Shown: positions 1-7,565, counted from the first letter of the stretch. The stretch: DNA of 10,420 nt from Cyanobacteria bacterium OH_PDB_112 (GCA_023457295.1 JAEWLZ010000013.1:1-10420), one strand, 5' to 3'. A program made the numbers and translations. The notes: a model not told the origin generated them from the letters alone.

Positions 1-567
1 GTACAATTCAGCCTGATGGATTGCAATTGAAGCCTGATTAGTAATAGCTTGTGTCATATATAAATCATTTTGAGTAAATTCTTTAAAATCTTTAACAAAA
101 TGACAGACTATTCCTCCGTATGAAATATTCCCTGTATAAATTGGTAGAATAAAATAGGATTTCACATCCAAGATATTTATAAGCATGTTTTTTGTTGCAT
201 CGGGTAAAATTTCTTTCCTTATATCAGAACAAAACACACTTTTTGTATATTTGCCTGTTTGTTCAATAAAAACACCACTTTCAGCTTTACTGGGCTGTAT
301 AACTAAATGTGACAATATATCAGGAGAAGAAAGATATTCTGCCCATAATTTTATTGGGCGATTGGAAGTGGATTCATGTTCAATTTCTATATAAAAACAT
401 CTGTCTGCTTTAAAAAATTCACCCGTTTTTATAACAATGGAATTAATTATTTCTTCAAAATTAAATGTTTTCATGCAAGAAAGCGTTATTTGTTTCAACA
501 ATTTTTCATTTTCTGCCATCTGTTTATATTTTTTAAGCAACTTTAAATAAAAGTGTCTTTTGCGCAT
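1..567 (-). CDS. GAF-domain signalling protein, N-terminal part (runs off left edge)
   Basis: The reverse complement is open from an ATG at 567-565 to the window edge, giving 189 residues with no stop. Residues 1-30 are basic and probably helical (MRKRHFYLKLLKKYKQMAEN). Residues of about 34-189 read as a GAF sensory domain: a helix (FEEIINSIVIKTGEFF), the strand ADRCFYIEIE, then the typical late core ILPIYTGNISYGGIVCHF at 140-157. A closing helix ends in QASIAIHQAEL. GAF domains bind small ligands or cofactors and usually sit in front of histidine kinase, GGDEF or phosphatase output domains. The output domain lies outside the window, so the function is unknown. A weak AAAGG sits 10 bases before the ATG. 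No signal peptide or membrane segment is visible, so it is probably cytoplasmic. The plus-strand ORF at 185-394 is its shadow. The fold call is an inference from pattern; the open frame is seen directly. Confidence 0.82.
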   Translation of the reverse strand, partial: MRKRHFYLKLLKKYKQMAENEKLLKQITLSCMKTFNFEEIINSIVIKTGEFFKADRCFYIEIEHESTSNRPIKLWAEYLSSPDILSHLVIQPSKAESGVFIEQTGKYTKSVFCSDIRKEILPDATKNMLINILDVKSYFILPIYTGNISYGGIVCHFVKDFKEFTQNDLYMTQAITNQASIAIHQAELY

Positions 568-648
568 ATTTAAAAAACCTTTATAAGGATAAATTAATCA
601 TGAGAATGGCTTATTTATCTTATAACCATATATTCAACAATTTTTGCC

Positions 649-822
649 ATGATAGCCATAATTATACTTATTTACATTACCTTTATATCTATATTTTGTA
701 TTAAAAAATGGAAGCAAGAATTTGCTAAACAAGCAAAAGAAATTTGTACATATTTTGATGTTGGAATTGAAAAATATAAAAAAGAAAATCCTGACAGCTA
801 TATTAAAATAAAATTAATTTAG
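649..822 (+). CDS. possible small single-pass membrane protein
   Basis: A 57-residue frame runs from ATG 649 to TAG 820-822. Residues 2-18 are almost purely hydrophobic (IAIIILIYITFISIFCI). They are followed by KKWK and a charged tail of about 37 residues rich in K and E, which is the layout of a small inner-membrane protein with a cytosolic tail by the positive-inside rule. I do not recognise a family. The start is uncertain: no Shine-Dalgarno precedes ATG 649. The same frame stays open and hydrophobic back to the TGA at 601-603 but has no ATG, GTG or TTG there. A good AAGGA at 585-589 instead serves an ATG at 600 in another frame. Either the gene uses a rare start, or it carries a frameshift near 606-612. 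It would be divergent from the GAF gene. It could also be a chance ORF in AT-rich DNA. Confidence 0.42.
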   Translation: MIAIIILIYITFISIFCIKKWKQEFAKQAKEICTYFDVGIEKYKKENPDSYIKIKLI

Positions 823-840
823 TGGAAATTTTATTTTAGG

Positions 841-867
841 TTTCAGCGGAACTGAAAATATGCGCTG
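841..867 (+). other. hairpin with a competing alternative stem
   Basis: TTTCAG (841-846) and CTGAAA (852-857) form a perfect 6-bp stem with a CGGAA loop. CAGCG (844-848) can instead pair with CGCTG (863-867), and the two stems exclude each other. No T-run follows, so this is not a standard terminator for the small ORF that ends at 822. It lies in the gene-free stretch 823-1022. It may be chance. Confidence 0.25.
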
Positions 868-906
868 TATTAGCTTTAAAATTTATTCGATTAATATAGT
901 TGAATA

Positions 907-947
907 GTAACAAATTGTTACAATTACAACGCAAAAATAATTATAAA
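907..947 (+). promoter_or_regulatory. operator-like palindrome overlapping a possible promoter
   Basis: Bases 907-921 read GTAACAA-A-TTGTTAC, a perfect inverted repeat with 7-base arms and a 1-base centre, typical in size of a dimeric repressor site. TTACAA (918-923) overlaps its right arm and lies 18 bases before TATAAA (942-947), a plausible -35/-10 pair for the glucanotransferase/kinase operon. The palindrome is seen directly; promoter and operator roles are inferred. A second weak pair, TTTTAA with TATATA near 992-997, lies further downstream. Confidence 0.4.
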
Positions 948-953
948 AAGCAA

Positions 954-964
954 TTTTTTTTTTT
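954..964 (+). repeat. homopolymer tract of 11 T
   Basis: Eleven T in a row lie between the putative promoter and the start at 1023, preceded by AAAAAGCAA. Long mononucleotide runs can slip in replication. At this position a length change would alter leader or promoter spacing, not a reading frame. Whether it varies is not known from one sequence. Confidence 0.7.
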
Positions 965-1009
965 AGGAATTTTAATACTATTGAGGCATTTTATATAAAC
1001 AATTGTGAT

Positions 1010-1013
1010 AAGG
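1010..1013 (+). promoter_or_regulatory. ribosome binding site fixing a GTG start
   Basis: AAGG lies 9 bases before GTG 1023, and the frame is closed upstream by TAA at 1014-1016, so GTG 1023 is the only reasonable start for the long frame. An out-of-frame ATG at 1016 opens a four-codon frame (M-V-C-D, stop at 1028-1030) across this start, but it is only 2 bases from the AAGG and probably not used. Confidence 0.6.
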
Positions 1014-1022
1014 TAATGGTTT

Positions 1023-2954
1023 GTGATTAGTTTTAACTCAAGAGAAGAAAAATATAACCATTTGAAATTTGGTAAAGCTTTAAAACCAAATGAAATAAAA
1101 CCTTATACAAAAACTATTGAAAGAAGTTTAAAATGCTTGGGCAAAGAAATAGATATTATTGTACATAATGCATCAGCTCCAAGTATAGAAAATAATAATA
1201 CTGGAATAGGCTCTTTATTAACTGATAGTTATGAAAAATGTCTGCTACCGTTTTTAAAGAAACATCATATAACAGGTATACAACTCGATCCTGACGGATT
1301 AAGAAAAGGTTTTGACGGTTCTCCTTATGTTGGAGATACTTTTGCAAAAAATATTCTTATGATTCCTCTAGAAAAATTAAAACAATCAAATTATGGCAGT
1401 ATATTAAGTCAAAGAAGTTTTGAAAAAATCGTTAAAAACCGTCCTAATAAACAAACTGGAAGAATAAATTACAAATATGTTGTTCTAAATTATGAAAAGG
1501 CATTAAAAGAGTCTTTTAATACCTTTAATATAAAATTAAAAAATATAAAAAGAATATCTTCTCCGGAAGCAAAAGGTATAAATGCATTAAATAAAGCTTT
1601 TGAAAGTTTCAAAAATAAAAGAGCTTCGATACTTGAAAAAAATGCTATTTATGAAGTTATTTCCAAAATTCATGGAAATGATTATTATGAAAAATGGCCG
1701 GAACTTGATAAAAATTTATACAATCCAAAAGTCGGTAATGAAATTTTGGCAAAAAATAGAATTACTGAATTAAAACAAAAATATAAAGATGATATAGAAT
1801 TTTTCTTATTTAAGCAAATGTTGATTTCTAAAACGAGAAAAGAAACCGGCAAAATAAATTCGAAAAATAAAATAACGACTATTGGAGATTCAGCAGTTGC
1901 TTTTTCAAATGTTGATGTTTGGGCAAATAAAACTCTTTTTAAAGAGGGTTGGTATTTAGGATGCCCTCCCGGTAAATCATCAGGAAAAAGTCAAGCTTGG
2001 GGATTCCCTATTTTAGATCCTGAAAAACTTTTCAAAAAAGATGGCTCTTTAGGCGATGCCGGTCTATTATTATTTAACAAATATGTTGATATTTTTGAAA
2101 ACAATAAAGGTGGAGTAAGGATAGACCATATTATAGGTCTTATAGATCCTTATGTTTATAAAACACATCCTGATAATGCTGATGCGGGACGTTTATTTTC
2201 TTCACCTGATAATCCTGAATTAAAACAATACGCCAAAAAAACCACTAAAGAATACGCTCAAATAATGGAAAAAATTGTTATACCAGCCGCAAAAAAAGTT
2301 GGACTGAAAGAAAATAAAATTTTCTGTGAAGATTTAGGAACTTTGACAGATGCCACTAGAAATGTTGTTAAATATCTAAAATTAAGAGGAATGGCTGTAA
2401 CAATATATACAGATGCTTCAGAAAACAATATTTATCGCGGTAAAAATGTACCGCCTCAAAAACTTATAATGGTAGGGTCGCATGATAATATTCCCTTAAT
2501 CAAATATATAGAAGACATTTATAGTAAAAATCAAATAGAAAAACATGCAAAATATCTTGCTCATGATCTTTCTCCTTCAGGAACATCGGAAGAAATTATT
2601 AATATGCAAGCTAAAGAAATCGCAAATGATAAAACAAAATTCTCAAGTGCAAAATTTACAGAATTATTTGTAAGTCCCGCTAAAAAAGTACAAATATTTT
2701 TTACTGATTTACTCGGACTTAATGAAAGATACAATTTACCGGGTGTTTCAGGAGAAGAAAATTGGTCATTAAGGATGCCTGAAAATTTTGAAGATTTATA
2801 TCATAAAAACCTTGAAAACGGATTGGGTTTAAATTTACCTGAAGCTATCAGAAAAGCCTTTGAACAAAAAGGTGAAAATTTTATAAAAAAACATATAAAG
2901 ACATTTGAAAATTTACTTAAATTCGAAAATATTTTAAAAGAAAAATCGGATTAG
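1023..2954 (+). CDS. malQ-like: 4-alpha-glucanotransferase-like protein, GH77 (MalQ family)
   Basis: A 643-residue cytosolic protein of the GH77 family, which transfers alpha-1,4-glucan segments between glycogen or maltodextrin chains. The N-terminal part matches the MalQ plan: TGIGSL at 60-65, then GFDGSPYVGDTFAKNILMIP at 96-115, equivalent to the SPY...FAGNP segment. DVWANKTLF follows at 298-306, then the acceptor loop GCPPG (313-317) ending in WGFP (326-329). The catalytic triad is intact: D368 in GGVRIDH (nucleophile), E436 in FCEDLG (acid/base) and D488 in GSHDN (stabiliser). Departures from MalQ include HII where HFRG is usual. It is somewhat longer than the 500-residue bacterial form. 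GTG start with AAGG 9 bases upstream. The kinase-like gene follows after 17 bases, so the two are probably co-transcribed. A diverged paralogue lies at 7681-9924. Family call is strong; exact substrate is not established. Confidence 0.88.
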   Translation: MISFNSREEKYNHLKFGKALKPNEIKPYTKTIERSLKCLGKEIDIIVHNASAPSIENNNTGIGSLLTDSYEKCLLPFLKKHHITGIQLDPDGLRKGFDGSPYVGDTFAKNILMIPLEKLKQSNYGSILSQRSFEKIVKNRPNKQTGRINYKYVVLNYEKALKESFNTFNIKLKNIKRISSPEAKGINALNKAFESFKNKRASILEKNAIYEVISKIHGNDYYEKWPELDKNLYNPKVGNEILAKNRITELKQKYKDDIEFFLFKQMLISKTRKETGKINSKNKITTIGDSAVAFSNVDVWANKTLFKEGWYLGCPPGKSSGKSQAWGFPILDPEKLFKKDGSLGDAGLLLFNKYVDIFENNKGGVRIDHIIGLIDPYVYKTHPDNADAGRLFSSPDNPELKQYAKKTTKEYAQIMEKIVIPAAKKVGLKENKIFCEDLGTLTDATRNVVKYLKLRGMAVTIYTDASENNIYRGKNVPPQKLIMVGSHDNIPLIKYIEDIYSKNQIEKHAKYLAHDLSPSGTSEEIINMQAKEIANDKTKFSSAKFTELFVSPAKKVQIFFTDLLGLNERYNLPGVSGEENWSLRMPENFEDLYHKNLENGLGLNLPEAIRKAFEQKGENFIKKHIKTFENLLKFENILKEKSD

Positions 2955-2971
2955 CGAGAAAGGCGATAATT

Positions 2972-4303
2972 ATGTTATTAAATTCTATTTCTTCATCTCA
3001 ATTTAGACATACAAGCGGAGTAATTAAAACTAAAAAGAATCCGTTTATTTCCTATGAAAATACCGATAAAATATCTTTTTCTTCTAATAATATAAAAGTT
3101 TTAAAATATAAAAATATTGAAATTGTTCAAAAAGCAGGAAAAATCGTAGAATCTTTAAAAAATAACGAATTCAAATTATTGGGTAATGGTGCAGATGGAA
3201 ATGTTTATTTAATTAATAATCCACAAATCCATTCTGAAAAACTTATTGTGAAAGTATCTCATACAACAAATATTGATAAAAATGGTAATATGCAAAGAGT
3301 TGGAGTCGATTTCAACAATGAAGCAGATATTTTATTATCTCTGCCCGAGCATAATGGTATTCAAAAAATAAAAGGACAAAAAGGTCTATTACATTTCAGC
3401 GATGGCGAAAGACATTATTTGGTTGCGACTTTCGCCCCGGGAGCAACAGCTAACCCTAAAAATGGAATATTTTTAGAAAAAGAACATCTTAAAAGTATAA
3501 TTGATTCTTCTTTAGAATTAGATAAAGCCGGGATTTTGCATCGTGATTTAAAAAAAGAAAACTGGTTTGTGGATGCTGATAAAAATATAAATATTATTGA
3601 TTATGGCTCTGGTACTAAATTTAATCATACTGATTTTCAAACAAATTCAAATAATCATAATTTTTACAAATTAATTGTCCCTACTAATTTAAAAAGCTTT
3701 GAAGACACAGGCCTTTTCCCTTATTTGCAGGAACTATCAGAAGTTAAAACAGATAAAGAAGTAAGAAATGTTTTTACTGATTATCTAAAATTAAAGTCTG
3801 ATTTCCATGAAAAAAGAGTAGAATTTTTAAGTTCATTAAATTCTTCTGATGATAATATGAAAAAAGCAATAGATTATGAAAAACTTCAGGCTAAACTTTT
3901 AAAAAATCCGTCAGATGAAATTGTTGACTTAGAAGCCCAAAAAATACAAATGACTTACTCAAATGAAGAAGCCTATAAAAATGAGGTTTTATTCATAAAC
4001 CCTTTGGCAGCTGTAAGCAATAAGCTTTTTTCTTCAATTTCAGCTAATAAATTTCTAACCAAAGTTGATTCTCTTATGAATCGACCTCAAAGTATTGAAA
4101 TGCAAGAATATTTAAAATCCCAAAAAGAAATTGGAGAATATTTTTTGGGTAATAAAATTTCCAAATGGACAGCAGGACTTTTTGACTGGGTAATGACTAA
4201 TGTAACAAAAAAAGCTGACGCATTGCAGCCTGACTTGGAAAAAGCTGGCATCGAAAATTTTAAAATTAATAATGTCTCAGAAAAAATAATTAATGGCAAA
4301 TAG
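2972..4303 (+). CDS. protein-kinase-like protein with minimal activation segment
   Basis: A 443-residue protein. Residues 1-60 are polar and Ser/Asn/Lys-rich and look unstructured. The kinase core follows: glycine loop GNGADGNV (71-78), lysine K94 in LIVKVS, probable helix-C glutamate E117 in NNEADILL, catalytic loop HRDLKKEN (190-197, with D192, K194, N197), and DYG (210-212) in place of DFG. All phosphotransfer residues are therefore present. After IIDYGSG I see no APE motif or usual P+1 loop; a Ser/Asn-rich stretch and about 200 mostly helical residues follow. That short C-lobe recalls compact kinases such as the OspG/NleH effector type, but the likeness is only in layout. No signal peptide or clear membrane segment. 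AAAGG sits 8 bases before ATG. It is second in the operon with the GH77 gene, so control of glucan metabolism by phosphorylation is conceivable but unproven. It could instead be a small-molecule kinase. Confidence 0.78.
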   Translation: MLLNSISSSQFRHTSGVIKTKKNPFISYENTDKISFSSNNIKVLKYKNIEIVQKAGKIVESLKNNEFKLLGNGADGNVYLINNPQIHSEKLIVKVSHTTNIDKNGNMQRVGVDFNNEADILLSLPEHNGIQKIKGQKGLLHFSDGERHYLVATFAPGATANPKNGIFLEKEHLKSIIDSSLELDKAGILHRDLKKENWFVDADKNINIIDYGSGTKFNHTDFQTNSNNHNFYKLIVPTNLKSFEDTGLFPYLQELSEVKTDKEVRNVFTDYLKLKSDFHEKRVEFLSSLNSSDDNMKKAIDYEKLQAKLLKNPSDEIVDLEAQKIQMTYSNEEAYKNEVLFINPLAAVSNKLFSSISANKFLTKVDSLMNRPQSIEMQEYLKSQKEIGEYFLGNKISKWTAGLFDWVMTNVTKKADALQPDLEKAGIENFKINNVSEKIINGK

Positions 4304-4315
4304 ATATAACAAATG

Positions 4316-4359
4316 AAGCATTTTACAACCTTAAGGGTATAAGACTAAAATGTCTGCTT
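4316..4359. terminator. weak stem-loop between convergent genes
   Basis: CATTTTA (4319-4325) pairs with TAAAATG (4346-4352), and AAG (4316-4318) with CTT (4357-4359) across a 4-base bulge. The loop holds the 8-base palindrome CCTTAAGG (4329-4336). It lies in the 79-base gap between the kinase-like gene and the autotransporter gene, where a bidirectional terminator is expected. The stem is AT-rich and without a clean T-run, so the call is weak. Confidence 0.25.
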
Positions 4360-4382
4360 TGAAAGTCTTTGGGCTGAAAAAA

Positions 4383-6860
4383 TCATATATTCCAACGTAG
4401 TCCAAATTGAAGAGAAATGCCGTTTCTTCCCCCATTTCTTATTATAGTTTGCGCAAAACCTGTAAATTCATTCCCCCATCTTCTTTGTATTCCTGCGCCA
4501 TACTCTACATAAGGGTCTATAGACATTAAAGGTAATGCAGCATAATTTGCTTTAAATTTTTGCTTATCCATTAAATTCCATACCATATTTGTAGTCAAAT
4601 ATGATTGCCATCCATTTTTTAAGTTAGAAATTAATTTTAGTCCCGGAGACAATTGCAAAACATTTAAAGGATCCGATGTCATATTAACACCGGAGGCTGT
4701 TTCGTAGTTAAAAGTGTTTGCAAAAGTGTAGGAAGTTAAAAAACTTGGTTGGATAATAATTTGCCCATTTAGTTTTTCGATATTATAACCTGATTTTAAT
4801 GCAGTACCTGTTACTAAAGTATTAAAATTATCAATTCCATACATTGTTTTTGCTTCACCTGAACTACCTCCTGCATTAGCCGTTAAAGCGGTAAAGAAGT
4901 TTTTCTTGTACAATGCACCTGTAACACCTAATACTCCACCATTTTGGTAAATTCCTACATTGTCATAATATTGATGTGAGCCATTATATCCAAAATATGG
5001 TGTCAAAACTCCATCATAACCGTGTTTTAATCTTTTTAATTTGGAATCAGCCCCTACAATAAATCCGTAGCCATTATTCGAAACATTTGGTCCATCAGAA
5101 AGAGGCACTTTTTCTAATGAAGTATATTGTTTAAACCAAATGCCGGAATATTTTTCAGGAATGAATAAAGGAGAGAATACCATTTGCTTTTCAGCGGAAG
5201 CAATCCTTGCATATCTATCATTTTTAGGAATCGACATATAAGCTTCAGCATGATTCAATGCCTCATTGTATACAGCAAGCTGAGATAGGTAAACTCCTGT
5301 CAAAACAGAGATATTGGACGATAATATAGCCGGGTTATAATTTTTATAGTTGCTTCCTCCGGATAAAAAATGCAACATTCCGTTACTTGTTTCATAGTTG
5401 ACAGTATATTTGTAAATTGGTGACAATATTTCAGTTTTAGTTAATTCTACTTGGTTTTTAAAATTGCTATCTGCAAAAAGTAACGATACATCATAACTTC
5501 CTTCATTGAGTAAATTAATATCACTTATGTTTAATTTACCTGTTCCTGAACCTACAGAAGTCGCGGTAAGTCTGTCTACAGAAAGTGCAGCTAAATCTGC
5601 GTCAATTTTAATACCAGTTGTTGTTCCTGTTGCTAAATTTAGGCTACTCAAAGCAGATGTTCCTGTTGCGTTATTCAGCATATCAATAGTTCCCCCATTG
5701 CAACTGAGGATATCATTGTTAAGGGCATTATCAATTCCTAAATACATTGTTCCGTTGTATAAATTAATAGTTGAATTAGAAACCGATTTATTAAATTCTA
5801 TAGTTCCGTCTGTAGGCGCATTATTACCGTCAGCTCCGACTATTCCGGATTTGTTGATATTGATAATATTATTAGTGGAATCCGAAGCAATTCCACTATT
5901 GAAACTTATTTCCCCTCCGTTTCCGGCATTTAAATTTAATGTGGCAATATCTCCGTTTGATTGAAAACCTTTAGCTAAATAAATATCGTTTGAACCGTTT
6001 TTATCATCACTATTATTTGAAAAAGTAGTATCTCCATTATCTGCAATAATCGACATAGTGTATAAAGTACCTGAGCCATTATTACCGCCACCAAAGTAAA
6101 TCGCTCCCCCATAACCTCCGGTAGGAGCTGTCGAACCTTGATAAGCTTTATTGTTGCTAAAAGTACTATTTGAAATTATTGTATTCCCCGATGGACTTTC
6201 AACAAGAATTGCACCGCCACCGCCTCCTGTAACCCCTAAATGGTCTATACTATGGGACTCATTATCCGAAAAAGAACAATCAGTAATTGTTAATTTGCCT
6301 GAACTTGAAATTGCACCACCTACATTATTGGCATAATTATTTGTAAATGTAGAATTACTAACTGAACCGGTTATATTTACAAAACGAATCGCACCACCGT
6401 TTCTAGCTGCAGTATTGTTATCAAAATCACTGTTTGAAACCGTAAGACTTCCATACTGACTATATATTGCACCTCCTCCGGCAGAAGTTACATTATTATC
6501 TTTAAATGTACTGTCAGAAACAGTTAAAGTTCCATAATTTAAAATAGCACCCCCCATAGATGCTTTTCCATTCTTAAGAGTCATATTTGAAATTGAAAGC
6601 TTATCATCATTTTCAAATATTTGTGATGTATTATTTCCTGAAATGAAATATGACTTGGCATCTATTGCAGTAGTACTTGCAGAATTGTTTATTACAGATT
6701 CTCCCGCATTGGTAATATCGTTTAAAAAGATAATATTTGAATCTCCCGCGGTAACTCTTGCGTCTAATTGTGCCCAAGTGCTTACAGTATTTGCAAAAAC
6801 AGGTAATTGCATAATAAATAAAAAATAAAGTATACAAAATAAAACAATTATTTTTTCCAT
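4383..6860 (-). CDS. autotransporter-like adhesin with Pmp-type beta-helix repeats
   Basis: An 825-residue surface protein. Residues 1-23 form a Sec signal peptide (hydrophobic core, VFA then NT). The passenger begins with a strand-rich segment, then six GGAI motifs at about 103, 129, 155, 181, 215 and 251, spaced 26, 26, 26, 34 and 36 residues. Each repeat carries an FxxN-type motif (FKDNN, FDNN, FTNN, FSDN, FSNN). This is the chlamydial Pmp / polymorphic outer membrane repeat signature of a right-handed beta-helix. A Gly/Asn/Thr-rich stretch runs to about 510. Residues of about 560-825 have the alternating pattern of a 12-strand autotransporter barrel and end GISLQFGLRWNI. The final residue is I, not the usual F or W, though W823 is near the end. 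Passenger fate (cleaved or retained) cannot be told. No good Shine-Dalgarno is seen before ATG, but the next Met (17) would destroy the signal peptide. The long plus-strand frame at 5506-5964 is its shadow. Role in adhesion is inferred. Confidence 0.87.
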   Translation of the reverse strand: MEKIIVLFCILYFLFIMQLPVFANTVSTWAQLDARVTAGDSNIIFLNDITNAGESVINNSASTTAIDAKSYFISGNNTSQIFENDDKLSISNMTLKNGKASMGGAILNYGTLTVSDSTFKDNNVTSAGGGAIYSQYGSLTVSNSDFDNNTAARNGGAIRFVNITGSVSNSTFTNNYANNVGGAISSSGKLTITDCSFSDNESHSIDHLGVTGGGGGAILVESPSGNTIISNSTFSNNKAYQGSTAPTGGYGGAIYFGGGNNGSGTLYTMSIIADNGDTTFSNNSDDKNGSNDIYLAKGFQSNGDIATLNLNAGNGGEISFNSGIASDSTNNIININKSGIVGADGNNAPTDGTIEFNKSVSNSTINLYNGTMYLGIDNALNNDILSCNGGTIDMLNNATGTSALSSLNLATGTTTGIKIDADLAALSVDRLTATSVGSGTGKLNISDINLLNEGSYDVSLLFADSNFKNQVELTKTEILSPIYKYTVNYETSNGMLHFLSGGSNYKNYNPAILSSNISVLTGVYLSQLAVYNEALNHAEAYMSIPKNDRYARIASAEKQMVFSPLFIPEKYSGIWFKQYTSLEKVPLSDGPNVSNNGYGFIVGADSKLKRLKHGYDGVLTPYFGYNGSHQYYDNVGIYQNGGVLGVTGALYKKNFFTALTANAGGSSGEAKTMYGIDNFNTLVTGTALKSGYNIEKLNGQIIIQPSFLTSYTFANTFNYETASGVNMTSDPLNVLQLSPGLKLISNLKNGWQSYLTTNMVWNLMDKQKFKANYAALPLMSIDPYVEYGAGIQRRWGNEFTGFAQTIIRNGGRNGISLQFGLRWNI

Positions 6861-7075
6861 ACTAATAAAATCTATGATTTTAACAAATTTTATAATACAT
6901 ACTTGTCCACAAATATAGGATATTTTTGAGTATTATACTGGCTAGTTTACCGAGGAATTATTATTTATATTAGATAGTCGGGCAATATAATAATAGCCTG
7001 ATTAGAGTTTTGTAATTTCTGTTTTTATAGTAATTAAATACAAACAGATAGTTTAAAAAGAAAGAAGTAGATACT
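6861..7075. promoter_or_regulatory. divergent promoter region, autotransporter and OmpH-like genes
   Basis: This 215-base gap separates two divergent genes and must hold both promoters. On the plus strand TATAAT lies at 6986-6991, 84 bases before the OmpH-like start. On the minus strand TATAAT lies at 6937-6932, 71 bases before the autotransporter start. Neither has a convincing -35 hexamer. A spaced inverted repeat lies at 7019-7047. No small ORF or RNA gene was recognised here. Confidence 0.4.
7019..7047. repeat. spaced inverted repeat CTGTTT...AAACAG
   Basis: Six-base arms (7019-7024 and 7042-7047) are separated by 17 AT-rich bases, 29-57 bases upstream of the OmpH-like start. This could be a regulator site or chance in AT-rich DNA. 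Confidence 0.25.
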
Positions 7076-7552
7076 ATGAAAAAGTTTAAAATTTTAACGG
7101 CAGCTTTAATTGTTTTTACCTTGTCAGTAAGTAGCCTTTTATTTTCAATGGAAGAGGCAAAAGCTTCTACAGCAGAAAGTTTGAAGATTGCAATTGTAGA
7201 TGTTCAAAAATTAATAGAGAGTTCTCCTGAAATAAGCGCTTTAAAAACCAGCAGAAAAAATGACATGGAAATCTTGGTCAAATTTATTGAAAATGCAAAA
7301 GCAGATGTGGCAAAAGAAATTGATGAAACAAAGAAAAAAGTCTTGGAAGATAAATATAATAATGAATTAAATATAAGAAAAATTAGTTTAGATAAAGAAT
7401 ATTCTAAAAAACTGTCGGATTATGATAAAAATATTACATCTTTAATAAGCCAAAAAGCAAAGTCACTTGGTTATAATCTTATTTTAACAAAATCAAGTGT
7501 TATAGATGGCGGAGTGGATATCACAAGCGAAATCATAAAAGAACTGAAATAA
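7076..7552 (+). CDS. OmpH/Skp-family periplasmic chaperone
   Basis: A 158-residue protein. Residues 1-30 form a signal peptide (MKKFK, a hydrophobic core to about 24, then AKA before ST). The mature part follows the Skp/OmpH plan: a first strand IAIVDVQKLIESSPE (38-52), a long charged helix (about 55-120, rich in K, E and D) that forms the tentacle coiled coil, and a return strand. The C-terminal GYNLILTKSSVIDGGVDIT (about 132-150) is the hallmark of the family. Skp binds unfolded outer-membrane proteins in the periplasm and delivers them for assembly. Length (158) is normal. A weak purine-rich ribosome site (GAAAGAAG) lies about 8 bases before ATG. It is divergent from the autotransporter gene, a possible client. 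The usual neighbours (bamA, lpxD, fabZ) are absent here. Family assignment is firm; client is inferred. Confidence 0.88.
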   Translation: MKKFKILTAALIVFTLSVSSLLFSMEEAKASTAESLKIAIVDVQKLIESSPEISALKTSRKNDMEILVKFIENAKADVAKEIDETKKKVLEDKYNNELNIRKISLDKEYSKKLSDYDKNITSLISQKAKSLGYNLILTKSSVIDGGVDITSEIIKELK

Positions 7553-7565
7553 TTTAAATTTTCGC

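Noticed and set aside
185..394. 69-residue plus-strand ORF
   Set aside because: It lies antisense inside the GAF-domain frame, whose pattern is protein-like; this one shows no motif.
600..704. 34-codon plus-strand ORF with a good upstream AAGGA
   Set aside because: Its composition (rich in Y, N, H) looks like out-of-frame translation of the membrane ORF, and no domain is visible; kept only as part of the frameshift question.
4087..4299. 70-residue minus-strand ORF with a hydrophobic start
   Set aside because: Antisense within the 3' end of the kinase-like gene; no ribosome site and no recognisable domain.
5506..5964. 152-residue plus-strand ORF, rich in L, P and V
   Set aside because: Antisense shadow of the low-complexity Asn/Thr/Gly-rich autotransporter passenger; no ribosome site or domain. 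The same holds for 6151-6336, 6643-6828 and the minus-strand ORF 6631-6837.
6150..6600. Repetitive DNA that could suggest a tandem repeat or CRISPR array
   Set aside because: The periodicity is at protein level (GGAI/FxxN repeats about 26 residues apart) with diverged nucleotide sequence; there are no identical repeats with unique spacers.
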